From Bacillota bacterium (GTDB lineage Bacteria; Bacillota; Clostridia; Lachnospirales; Lachnospiraceae), in the NCBI GenBank assembly GCA_030526045.1, contig JAUNDN010000012.1, positions 1 through 64,000 on the forward strand: a DNA stretch of 64,000 nt. Reading direction: 5' to 3'. Positions 26,672 to 34,054 of the stretch are shown piece by piece. The position numbers and the translations under genes are program-made. The notes below the pieces were generated by a model, which did not search any database, was not told the origin of the DNA, and saw only the letters and a program-made list of their open reading frames with translations. Each line of letters starts with the position of its first letter. Position 1 is the stretch's first letter.

Positions 26672-27565
26672 TTACTTCACTAGAACTCCACAAAAGAACT
26701 GTTCCTGGAATGAAATCTGTGCATATATTTCATTATCACTGGGGATATTCACATCGCTTCGGACATTACCATTTTCATCACATGGAACCACAATCCATTT
26801 AGTTTCATTGTCATCATATCTGTGATAAACCGCAATTACCTTTCCAGTGAATTCTTGAACTGCAGAATTCTCTCCCAAAAGATATATATCCTGCTCTGCT
26901 CCATCTCCCCCGATCACTCCTTCCACATAACCATAATTAACTGGATAATACATATCCTTGTTACGTGGATGGTAACTACCCATGGGACGATCAATTTTTC
27001 CTTTTACTACCTGTCCTATCATATTCTGATATCTATCTGAAGGTACAGGATTTGCTTCAAATCCAAAAAGATCTCCCATATTCAAACAGCACTCACCACG
27101 ATCGTACATTTCTTTGATCTCTGTAACTGTAAGCCACTTTGTCTGTAGCACTTCCCTGGTTGTTGCTTTTTGCAAATCAGGTTCCTCATTTGTTTCAAAA
27201 TAGAACGAGTCTCGTATCCAATTATGGCGTCGTCCATCATAGATGCAGGCTACCTTTGTTGCAAGTGTTTTTGCATTCTCTGGTTTCAATGTGATTCCTA
27301 CTTCTTCAAAAACCTCTCGTTGTGCTGCATCTAAGCTTGTATCACCTGATACCGCATGTCCGGCTACCGTTTCCCATTTCAAGGGATCCGTATCTTTATC
27401 AGCACTGCGCTGAGATACCAAATACTTTCCGGTCTTTGGATTTTTAATCCAAACCATGACCCACATATGAAATTCATCTTCTAAGAGATTCCCCTGTTCT
27501 CCACGAATACAAGTCTTCCCGGTTAATCTTCTATCTTTTGTATATACATCCCATAATTCGCCCAT
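26672..27565 (-). CDS. Nudix hydrolase fused to an inorganic-pyrophosphatase-like domain
   Basis: 297 residues. Residues ~1-175 are a Nudix domain of the IPP-isomerase-like type (WDVYTKDRRLTGKT, then the box GHAVSGDTSLDAAQREVFEEVGI split here as GHAVSGDTSL and REVFEEVGI; the first box Glu is Asp). Residues ~185-297 resemble a short domain labelled inorganic pyrophosphatase in clostridia (DRPMGSYHPR, YPVNYGYVEG, HRYDDNETKW). Substrate unknown. The start is ATG 27565, with AAGG nine bases upstream. It lies 52 bases downstream of an XRE regulator on the same strand. Confidence 0.85.
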   Translation of the reverse strand: MGELWDVYTKDRRLTGKTCIRGEQGNLLEDEFHMWVMVWIKNPKTGKYLVSQRSADKDTDPLKWETVAGHAVSGDTSLDAAQREVFEEVGITLKPENAKTLATKVACIYDGRRHNWIRDSFYFETNEEPDLQKATTREVLQTKWLTVTEIKEMYDRGECCLNMGDLFGFEANPVPSDRYQNMIGQVVKGKIDRPMGSYHPRNKDMYYPVNYGYVEGVIGGDGAEQDIYLLGENSAVQEFTGKVIAVYHRYDDNETKWIVVPCDENGNVRSDVNIPSDNEIYAQISFQEQFFCGVLVK

Positions 27566-27617
27566 GAATAATACCTTCTTTATCTCGTACTTCAAACGAG
27601 CAGTTGCTGTGCTGCGC

Positions 27618-27821
27618 CTAAGAATCTGTAAACTCAAATATGTCCTCAACAGTAACTCCAAAAACCTTAGCGATATCCATCGCAAGTTTCAGAGATGGAT
27701 TGTACTTACCATTCTCCAGATGTACGATTGTTTCTCTTCTTGCATTCACCAGTTCCGCTAATTCTGCCTGTTTCATCCCGGCATTTTCGCGGTATTCCTT
27801 GATTTTCGTCACGAGCACCAC
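27618..27821 (-). CDS. XRE family helix-turn-helix regulator
   Basis: 67 residues, nearly all HTH_3: KQAELAELVNARRETIVHLE is the HTH and NPSLKLAMDIAKVFGV the following helices. It belongs to the small single-domain regulators usually paired with a membrane protein. The start is GTG 27821, one base after the upstream stop, with AAAGGGGG about seven bases before it. Likely binds the three repeat operators upstream of its operon and represses its own transcription (inferred). Confidence 0.9.
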   Translation of the reverse strand: MVLVTKIKEYRENAGMKQAELAELVNARRETIVHLENGKYNPSLKLAMDIAKVFGVTVEDIFEFTDS

Positions 27822-27822
27822 T

Positions 27823-28233
27823 TTAAACCCCCTTTGCATCCATATAACAGAACAGGATCGTCCTGATAATGGAGATCAGTACCAGTACGCCCATCAGCAT
27901 ATAGCCGATTACTTCCGAGGATACTGCAAATCTTAAAAATGCAGACAAAAATCCGATGCAGACTATCGATACCATAAGAATCTTATAGCAGATTGAATCG
28001 CATCTTTTTAGGTTCGCAGCCGCCATTTCGTCCACGACCTCTTTTTTGTATTTCTTTTCTCGGGCAGCCAAAGAACAGAAAAACAAAAAGGCAAATATTA
28101 CAACGCAATTCTGAATGGAAGTGAAATAATTCTCCCAACCATTTCTGGCACAGCACCAATAATACACTGCAACACAAACTGCCAGCACGATACGTGCGCC
28201 CACCAGTTCTCTTAATGTTACTTTCCTTTTCAT
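27823..28233 (-). CDS. Small four-helix membrane protein, partner of XRE regulator
   Basis: 136 residues with four predicted membrane helices (about residues 10-30, 40-60, 85-105, 115-135). It has a basic N-terminus and a basic cytoplasmic loop REKKYKKEV. I do not recognise a named family beyond the class of small membrane proteins encoded with XRE regulators in Firmicutes. The start is ATG 28233, with GGGAGG eight bases upstream. First gene of the operon after the operator array. Confidence 0.7.
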   Translation of the reverse strand: MKRKVTLRELVGARIVLAVCVAVYYWCCARNGWENYFTSIQNCVVIFAFLFFCSLAAREKKYKKEVVDEMAAANLKRCDSICYKILMVSIVCIGFLSAFLRFAVSSEVIGYMLMGVLVLISIIRTILFCYMDAKGV

Positions 28234-28252
28234 ACAAATACCTCCCAACGAA

Positions 28253-28337
28253 TGTGATATATTTATAACATCTTGCGTGTTATAAATATATCACACGTAT
28301 TGCGGACTGTCAACAGAAATGTTATAAATATTTCACT
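28253..28337 (-). promoter_or_regulatory. Autoregulated promoter with three operator copies for the XRE operon
   Basis: Minus-strand promoter TTGACA (28308-28313), 17 bases, TATATT (28285-28290). An 18-base sequence beginning TGTTATAAATAT occurs at 28278-28295, as a perfect inverted copy at 28253-28270 (7-base gap), and again with changes at 28320-28337 (TGTTATAAATATTTCACT). The middle copy covers the -10 box. The arrangement is typical of cooperative repression by a small XRE protein. Confidence 0.8.
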
Positions 28338-28406
28338 TTTGTAATGAGCGGGAACTTCCGATTTATTACTTCTTCCTTTTCGTTCTTGTTGTATGTGCAA
28401 ACAAAA

Positions 28407-28791
28407 CTACATTTCAATCAATACTTTCCATTTTCCATTTCGCTTTCCACTTTCGCGAACAATTAACCCTTTTTCCTGCATCTCAACAGTTCTTCTTTTT
28501 ATTGTTCTCTCTGATTTTCCAGATAACTCAGCAATTCTTTTTGAGTTGCAGATGGTTCGGTTTTTAAAATTTTTAATATCGCTAATTCTTCTAGTGATAA
28601 ATCATTATAATTTGCTCGAACTAAGGCATTTCTAAAATACCATGAGTTTTCAGCAAATACTTAGAAGTCTTAATTCCATCTACATCCTGAAGACCAATGG
28701 CAGTCTTCCAAGCAATGCTCTTATCCTTTTTTTCCGGCTCACCTTGACGAATATATTCATTTAATTCTAATTCCCAATTATTATCTGACAA
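28407..28791 (-). pseudogene. Fossil of a Fic family gene
   Basis: From a TTG at 28791 (ribosome site AGAGGTG) the minus strand encodes LELNEYIRQGEPEKKDKS and then WKTAIGLQDVDGIKTSKYLL, similar to the N-terminus of Fic proteins of this bacterial group, with a stop at 28621. A second frame (28639-28499) encodes YFRNALVRANYND, a segment that follows the Fic core in such proteins. A third frame (to the stop at 28407) encodes a winged helix, ELSGKSERTIKRRTVEMQEK. The catalytic Fic core is missing. I infer an internal deletion plus frameshifts. Confidence 0.65.
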
Positions 28792-28955
28792 AACATTCAC
28801 CTCTCTTCAAAATATCATGAAATACGCATCTCAAACTTAACAAGCATTGAAAAGCTGTAAATCTTTTTCAGAATAATTATCCAATCACCTCACCCTTAAA
28901 GTTTCTATATCAAATACACTGCAAAAGTTGCACAATTCTGCTAATCCGCATAAAT

Positions 28956-29069
28956 TCAAGGTTTCTTACTCAGCAAGCACACAGTCTCTACATGGCACGA
29001 GAAAACGCCACGGGTTCCTATATATATGCGTTTTTCCCAGCCAATTTTTGGTTTCAACAAATTGCTCAT
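28956..29069 (-). pseudogene. Second copy of the rlmD C-terminal motif (probable attachment-site scar)
   Basis: A 37-residue frame from ATG 29069 ends in HVETVCLLSKKP and a stop. The intact rlmD ends HVETVCLLSKKCPV. Eleven residues are identical (28962-28994 versus 31648-31680), but only 26 of 33 bases match, all differences being synonymous. The upstream part (IYIGTRGVFSC) is not rlmD. This is what an element inserting into the rlmD 3' end and carrying its own replacement C-terminus would leave. No recombinase gene remains nearby. Confidence 0.6.
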
Positions 29070-29103
29070 CTTGAAACAACTTTCAAAGACCAAAAACTAC
29101 GAT

Positions 29104-29154
29104 AAAACGGCTATTTTTCGTACACGGGAACATATCCTTGATACGAAAATAGCC
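29104..29154 (-). terminator. Terminator of the PLD-Fic operon
   Basis: On minus, GGCTATTTTCGTA pairs with TACGAAAAATAGCC with one bulged base over a 19-base loop and is followed by GTTTTAT, just after the Fic stop at 29164. Confidence 0.75.
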
Positions 29155-29163
29155 TGTTTCTTC

Positions 29164-30210
29164 TTATTTTAATCTGACATAGAATGTAGATTTGCCAGTG
29201 CCTTCCCTGCGAAGTTCTCCTTCTGCTACAAGCTTACGAAGTGAACCTTCAATTGAACTTACGCTAAGCACCGGACACAATTCACGGATGTCCTGCTTAT
29301 TGAATTTCCCAATCTTGTTCTGTGTTGCTTTACGCACCATCTCTATTGCCGGAAGTTTCTCTTCCACAATTTCAAATCGGTCTTCAAAATCCTTGTAGGC
29401 TGCAAGAATGGTTCCAAGCAGATATTTGATGAATGGAACTGCATCCTCTTTACCATCATGCCAGCCATCCTGGGAATGACCTAAAGCCTCATAGTACAAA
29501 TCCTTGTTCTTCGCAATCTTAGCTTCAAGTGAGATGTACTTTCCTACATAAAAGCCACTGCGATAAAGTAGCAGGGTTGTAAGCAATCTGCTCATTCTGC
29601 CGTTACCATCATTGAAAGGATGGATGCACAGGAAGTCATGAATGAAAATCGGAATTGCCAATAGTGGCTCCACCTCATAATTTCCAATCACCCTGTTGTA
29701 CTCTTCACAAATTCTATCGAGTGCCTCTGGCGTTTCAAACGGAGCCAGGGGTGTGAACAGAACTTCTGTATGTCCATCCGGGTATGTGGCACTAATATAA
29801 TTCTGTACTGTTTTAGTTCTTCCTGCAACTGGATTATTCATATGGCTGCATAAAATTTTATGCAACTGCAGGATATAATTCTGCGTAATCGGAATCGCAT
29901 CAAAACTCTCATGAATGATATTTAGTACATCACGATACCCAGCGATTTCCTCTTCGTCTCTATTTCGAGGTGTGGTCTTCTCCTCCACCAACTGTTTAAT
30001 TCTTGTATTTGTGGTTACAATTCCTTCAATCGCATTTGATGCCTCGGTACTCTGAATCTTTGCAATCTCTACAAGCTTTTCAAGTTCATCGGGTCTTTGC
30101 TTAAGGTACAGTTCCTGCTTACCTGCGAATTTGTATATTGCTGCAATGAGACCGAGAATTTCTGAATCCCATTTTTCTTCTTTAATTTTAGAATAGTTAA
30201 ATGCTCTCAT
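29164..30210 (-). CDS. Fic family protein (AMP transferase) with internal inhibitory helix
   Basis: 348 residues. The N-terminal domain carries SNAIEG (58-63), the S/T-xxx-E-G inhibitory motif of class II Fic proteins. The core has the complete catalytic motif HPFNDGNGRMSR (His197), and a C-terminal winged helix (~275-348) follows. The family transfers AMP to Ser/Thr/Tyr hydroxyls of proteins and is often self-inhibited. 27 bases downstream of the PLD-type nuclease gene and in one operon with it. The ribosome site is weak. Target unknown; a toxin or defence role is inferred from context. Confidence 0.92.
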   Translation of the reverse strand: MRAFNYSKIKEEKWDSEILGLIAAIYKFAGKQELYLKQRPDELEKLVEIAKIQSTEASNAIEGIVTTNTRIKQLVEEKTTPRNRDEEEIAGYRDVLNIIHESFDAIPITQNYILQLHKILCSHMNNPVAGRTKTVQNYISATYPDGHTEVLFTPLAPFETPEALDRICEEYNRVIGNYEVEPLLAIPIFIHDFLCIHPFNDGNGRMSRLLTTLLLYRSGFYVGKYISLEAKIAKNKDLYYEALGHSQDGWHDGKEDAVPFIKYLLGTILAAYKDFEDRFEIVEEKLPAIEMVRKATQNKIGKFNKQDIRELCPVLSVSSIEGSLRKLVAEGELRREGTGKSTFYVRLK

Positions 30211-30237
30211 TTTTCTTAAGCACCTACCTTCCTCATG

Positions 30238-31278
30238 CTATTTAAGTTTTTCCTTTATTCTGGCATTTACAAAATCAACAAATGCCCTGCTAACTTCAAA
30301 AGGTCTTCCATACTGCATTGCTTTAAGTGAATCCTTTTCCTGATTTGCCAGTACAAAATCTGTAGCAGACACTTTATTTTCTGCAAAGTCATCAGCTAAT
30401 GCCATCGTCTTTATATCATACAGCCACCACTTTTGACTAAACTCCTTCGTTAGACATTTAAGTGTGTATTTATATAGCCATTTGTCATCCGGTCCATCCA
30501 GGTATTCTTCCCAGGTATCATCTGCTACCATATAAATGCCAACAAGTTTCTTGTGTCCAATGGCATTTATTATGAGAATATCCCCTTTATAAACATTGGT
30601 ATTACTAAACCCAAGCTTGATATCTTTTACAAGAGGCTCTTCCGGGTGCCATTTATCTCTTCTTCCTATACTCTTTACTAAATATCTAGTCTGCACGCTT
30701 TCTTTGGTTTTTATAATACCTGTGGCCTTAAAAACTTTAGGCTTAGGTACAGGATTATTCTTTTCGAACTCTATTGCTTTTTTATATAGATCATCCAGAT
30801 GCACAGTTGAAATCTCGCAGTGCAACTGTTCTTTTATCATTTCATACATTGCCTCTTGAATCGAGCTGTCCGTAACTGCCAGACCGTACTCCTTATTCTT
30901 TTCGAGACCTTTATCTGTAAAATTAGATGACCCTATAATAAATCCTGTTGGGATATCTCCCTCGTAAAACAAGTAGACTTTCCCGTGCAGTTCATTATCA
31001 TAATACATGTTAAGTTTTATACCACTCTTATCGCAATAATCCGAAAAAGCATGTAGCGATTTAATGATACTGGGAGCTACTCCAAAGCCATCAAGATTTG
31101 TATAAATATCTACATATTTTATAGTAGGCATTTGTTTAACAATCTTGGACATATCATCTGCCAAAAAAGGTGAAACTACTATCAACTTATCTGACTTTGC
31201 TGCAATTTCCTTGAGCCTGCCAATATGAGTCCCTACTACATTTTCTGTTATAAATGTTTTAGTCGTTGTATTTTGCAT
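30238..31278 (-). CDS. PLD-superfamily nuclease (NgoFVII-like N-domain) with PUA/EVE-like C-terminal domain
   Basis: 346 residues. Residues ~1-150 are a single PLD-type half: LHGKVYLF (His98, Lys100) followed by GSSNFTD, as in dimeric nucleases such as NgoFVII-like restriction enzymes. Residues ~195-300 (VYKGDILIINAIGHKKLVGI and following Trp-rich part) resemble PUA/EVE/ASCH folds that bind modified nucleotides; this second call is by eye. First gene of a two-gene operon with Fic, under a promoter covered by a perfect inverted repeat. Possible restriction or abortive-infection enzyme. Confidence 0.75.
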   Translation of the reverse strand: MQNTTTKTFITENVVGTHIGRLKEIAAKSDKLIVVSPFLADDMSKIVKQMPTIKYVDIYTNLDGFGVAPSIIKSLHAFSDYCDKSGIKLNMYYDNELHGKVYLFYEGDIPTGFIIGSSNFTDKGLEKNKEYGLAVTDSSIQEAMYEMIKEQLHCEISTVHLDDLYKKAIEFEKNNPVPKPKVFKATGIIKTKESVQTRYLVKSIGRRDKWHPEEPLVKDIKLGFSNTNVYKGDILIINAIGHKKLVGIYMVADDTWEEYLDGPDDKWLYKYTLKCLTKEFSQKWWLYDIKTMALADDFAENKVSATDFVLANQEKDSLKAMQYGRPFEVSRAFVDFVNARIKEKLK

Positions 31279-31339
31279 CTATGAACACAACCTTTCTGCA
31301 ATCACATTTCTTAGTAGCATTATTCCCTTAACATCCTCT

Positions 31340-31378
31340 CTTTCCCTTAAATTATAGCCAATAATAAGGGAAAGTCAA
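31340..31378 (-). promoter_or_regulatory. Promoter and inverted-repeat operator of the PLD-Fic operon
   Basis: Minus strand TTGACT (31373-31378), 16 bases, perfect TATAAT (31351-31356). A perfect 10 bp inverted repeat, CTTTCCCTTA (31340-31349) and TAAGGGAAAG (31365-31374), brackets the -10 box and overlaps the -35. A repressor bound here would block transcription. No obvious cognate regulator gene is adjacent. The rest of 31279-31635 holds a terminator and no gene. Confidence 0.75.
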
Positions 31379-31494
31379 TACTGTTGTACTTGCTTTCTCT
31401 TAAAATCAACTACATTTTACGGTATAAACATTATTTTGACCAATATTATTTATCCGCGAACAATCTATACTCTACCGCGTACAAATTTATATAA

Positions 31495-31540
31495 AAAAAC
31501 CTTTTAGCAATCAGATGTTTTTTTTCGCTAAAAGGTTTTT
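31495..31540. terminator. Bidirectional terminator downstream of rlmD
   Basis: Perfect 14 bp arms AAAAACCTTTTAGC (31495-31508) and GCTAAAAGGTTTTT (31527-31540) with an 18-base loop. On minus it is followed by T-rich sequence and would end the htrA-like/yhaM/rlmD transcript ~100 bases after the rlmD stop. Confidence 0.85.
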
Positions 31541-31635
31541 ACCTCTTGTACATAAATCCTTTTTATTTGCTTATGCACATTTTATTTCTATAATTATTAT
31601 TAATATGTTTCCTTTAAAACACCCCTCAACCCCGC

Positions 31636-33078
31636 TTAAACTGGGCATTTCTTAGAGAGTAAACAGACAGTCTCCACATGCACCGTCATTGGGAATAAAT
31701 CAAATGCCCTCACTCTCCTTAATTCATATCCGCCCTCACACAGGATTTTCAAGTCCCTTGCAAGCGTTGCGCTATCGCAGCTCACGTATACGATCTTTTC
31801 CGGCTTCATCTTCAGCATGGTGGTAAGGCAGGCCTCATCACATCCCTTCCGGGGAGGATCCACTACAATCACATCCGCAAAAATTCCTTCCTTTTCGTAC
31901 TTATCCGGCAGGATCTCCTCAGCCTTACCGGTAAAGAACTGCGCATTATCAATATGATTGTTTGCGGCGTTGGCTCTGGCGTCCTCAATCGCCTGAGGCA
32001 CGATTTCCACACCGTACACCTGCTTTGCGGCCCCTGCCAGAAACAGGGAAATTGTTCCGATTCCGCAATACAGATCCCACACCGTTTCCTTTCCGGTAAG
32101 CCCGGCATAAGCAAGTGCCTGACTGTACAGCTTTTCCGTCTGGATCGGATTGACCTGATAGAAGGAAAGTGGAGAGATGGAAAAAGTGATTCCCTGATCT
32201 GTCAGTGCTAACCCCTTCGAAACATCCCTCATATGAATGGTATCGTTGATCCGGTCACTACCCCAGATGGTAATAACCTCTTTTCCCATGATAACATTGG
32301 TATTTTCGGTATTGATACTGACGGAAATGCTCTTCATTCCGGAAACCTTGGCAAGCTTACCTATCAACTTGTCCTGTGCAGGCAGATATTCAGCGGTCTT
32401 CTTTCCTTTTCTGAAATTTATGACCAGACAGACCATCAGCTCCCTGCTGGTGAAGCCTTTACGAATCAGCACATGCCGGATCAGACCTTTTCCCGTTGCC
32501 TCCTCGTATGCCGAAACATGATTGTCCCTCATATAGGAAAGAATAATTTCCAGGATCTCCTTATTTTCTCCCACACCCAGGCTACAGTCAGTATTGGAAA
32601 TAATGTCGTGGGTTCGTCCTGCATAAAAACCGGCTACAGGATTTCCCTCTTTATCTGTTCCGATGGGATACTGCGCCTTATTCCTGTAATGAAACGGTTC
32701 TTCCATTCCTACGATCGGTTCTGTGACTTCATCTATCATTTCTTTCCTAAAGCCACCGATCCGAATTAGATTATTTCTCACCTTATCTTCCTTAAACTGA
32801 AGCTGTCTTTCATAGCTCATTGCCTGCAGCTGGCATCCGCCGCACTGCCTGTGAAATGCACAGTTTGTATCTACACGAAAAGGAGAAGGTGTAAGCACCT
32901 TCTCTAATCTTCCGTAAGCAAAATTCTTTTTCACGCGGGTGACACGAATCTGTGCATCATCACCGATGATTGCATCCTTGACAAAAAAGGGAAAACCGTT
33001 CACCTTGCCAATCCCTTCCCCTTCTGCAGTCATGTCCACAATTTTTACCGTTAAAATCTGATTTTTTTCAAAATCCAT
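31636..33078 (-). CDS. rlmD: 23S rRNA (uracil1939-C5)-methyltransferase RlmD family
   Basis: 480 residues. N-terminal TRAM domain (~1-60), iron-sulfur cysteines in CAFHRQCGGC plus a later Cys, SAM-binding DLYCGIGTISLF, catalytic DPPRKGC and VSCDSATLARD. The start is ATG 33078, with AAAGGAG six bases upstream; the frame is open further upstream into yhaM without a ribosome site. Third gene of an operon, 10 bases after yhaM. The extreme C-terminus (HVETVCLLSKKCPV) is mirrored by a second copy at 28956-28994, suggesting the 3' end has served as an insertion site. Confidence 0.93.
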   Translation of the reverse strand: MDFEKNQILTVKIVDMTAEGEGIGKVNGFPFFVKDAIIGDDAQIRVTRVKKNFAYGRLEKVLTPSPFRVDTNCAFHRQCGGCQLQAMSYERQLQFKEDKVRNNLIRIGGFRKEMIDEVTEPIVGMEEPFHYRNKAQYPIGTDKEGNPVAGFYAGRTHDIISNTDCSLGVGENKEILEIILSYMRDNHVSAYEEATGKGLIRHVLIRKGFTSRELMVCLVINFRKGKKTAEYLPAQDKLIGKLAKVSGMKSISVSINTENTNVIMGKEVITIWGSDRINDTIHMRDVSKGLALTDQGITFSISPLSFYQVNPIQTEKLYSQALAYAGLTGKETVWDLYCGIGTISLFLAGAAKQVYGVEIVPQAIEDARANAANNHIDNAQFFTGKAEEILPDKYEKEGIFADVIVVDPPRKGCDEACLTTMLKMKPEKIVYVSCDSATLARDLKILCEGGYELRRVRAFDLFPMTVHVETVCLLSKKCPV

Positions 33079-33088
33079 GCTTGCTCCT

Positions 33089-34033
33089 TTATTCCATACG
33101 GGTTCCGCGTACATTGGAATCAAAAAGGCGGTTAAAGCCCATCCATCCGGTTTCTGTGGAATTCTCCAGCATTTCCGTAAAGGTTTGTAGCTTGGCATCC
33201 GTATTGTCCGCAAAGTTAAGTGCTACTGCCTCCATGATGGCAGGTTTTTTGGGAGAACCAAACTCATACTCCCCATGATGCGCTAAAATACAGTGTTTTA
33301 GCTCACTGGCAAGCATGACCGGAAAGCTTTCTATCTTACGAATCTTCTCTCCCACCATTTCTGTACCGATTACAATGTGACCCAGAAACTGCCCTTCATC
33401 CGTATAATCATTCTGCGGAAATAGAGAGATCTCCCGCGTTTTACCGATATCATGGCAGATTGCCGCACTGATCAGAAGATCCTTATTCAGCATCGAATAG
33501 GCACTGCAATAATACTCACAAAGACGTACTACGCTCAAGGTATGCTGTAAAAGTCCTCCCATAAACCCATGATGAACTGTTTTAGCGGCAGAGGACTTTT
33601 TGAAGGCAGTGATGAAAGCTTCATCCTCCACGAAAAACGCCTTCAATAATTCCTTTAAATATTTGTTTTCAACCTGGTCAATATAGCTCAGAAGTTCTCC
33701 AAACATCTCGTCAATATTATATTTGCTGACAGGAAGGTAATCTGCCGGACTATACTCCCCCTCCTGACACTTTCTGATCCGCTTCACATTTACCTGTAAT
33801 GCGCCTTGAAAGCTGGTCACCTCGCCATAAACCTCTATGTAATCCAGCACGTCAAATTCACCGATTCCGGCGTTATTCGGATCCCAGATCTTCGCATCCA
33901 GTGTTCCCGTCTTATCCTGCAGAAGTATGCTTTCATAAGGCTTTCCGTTTTTTGTCATTGCAGATACCTTATGCTTACAAAGGTAAATGTCAAATACTCT
34001 GTCGCCGTCTTTATAATCCTTAATATACTTCAT
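33089..34033 (-). CDS. yhaM: 3'-5' exoribonuclease YhaM family
   Basis: 314 residues. An N-terminal OB-fold (~10-90; DGDRVFDIYLCKHK, KDKTGTLDAKIWD-like) is followed by an HD domain with HTLSVVRL, AICHDIGK, LGHIVIG and HCILAHHGEYEFGSP metal ligands, matching YhaM. It degrades RNA and single-stranded DNA from the 3' end with Mn or Mg. The gene starts 21 bases after the HtrA-like stop and ends 10 bases before rlmD, so the three form an operon. Confidence 0.92.
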   Translation of the reverse strand: MKYIKDYKDGDRVFDIYLCKHKVSAMTKNGKPYESILLQDKTGTLDAKIWDPNNAGIGEFDVLDYIEVYGEVTSFQGALQVNVKRIRKCQEGEYSPADYLPVSKYNIDEMFGELLSYIDQVENKYLKELLKAFFVEDEAFITAFKKSSAAKTVHHGFMGGLLQHTLSVVRLCEYYCSAYSMLNKDLLISAAICHDIGKTREISLFPQNDYTDEGQFLGHIVIGTEMVGEKIRKIESFPVMLASELKHCILAHHGEYEFGSPKKPAIMEAVALNFADNTDAKLQTFTEMLENSTETGWMGFNRLFDSNVRGTRME

Positions 34034-34054
34034 TCCTTTGTTCCATTCCTTCCA

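Noticed and set aside
28393-28635. An 80-codon plus-strand frame with hydrophobic content
   Set aside because: It is antisense to the Fic fossil, whose three frames make recognisable Fic and winged-helix segments; no ribosome site.
28999-29036. GAAAACGC...GCGTTTTTC stem on the plus strand
   Set aside because: No plus-strand gene ends there, and the sequence is part of the 37-residue rlmD-like remnant on minus; not reported as a terminator.
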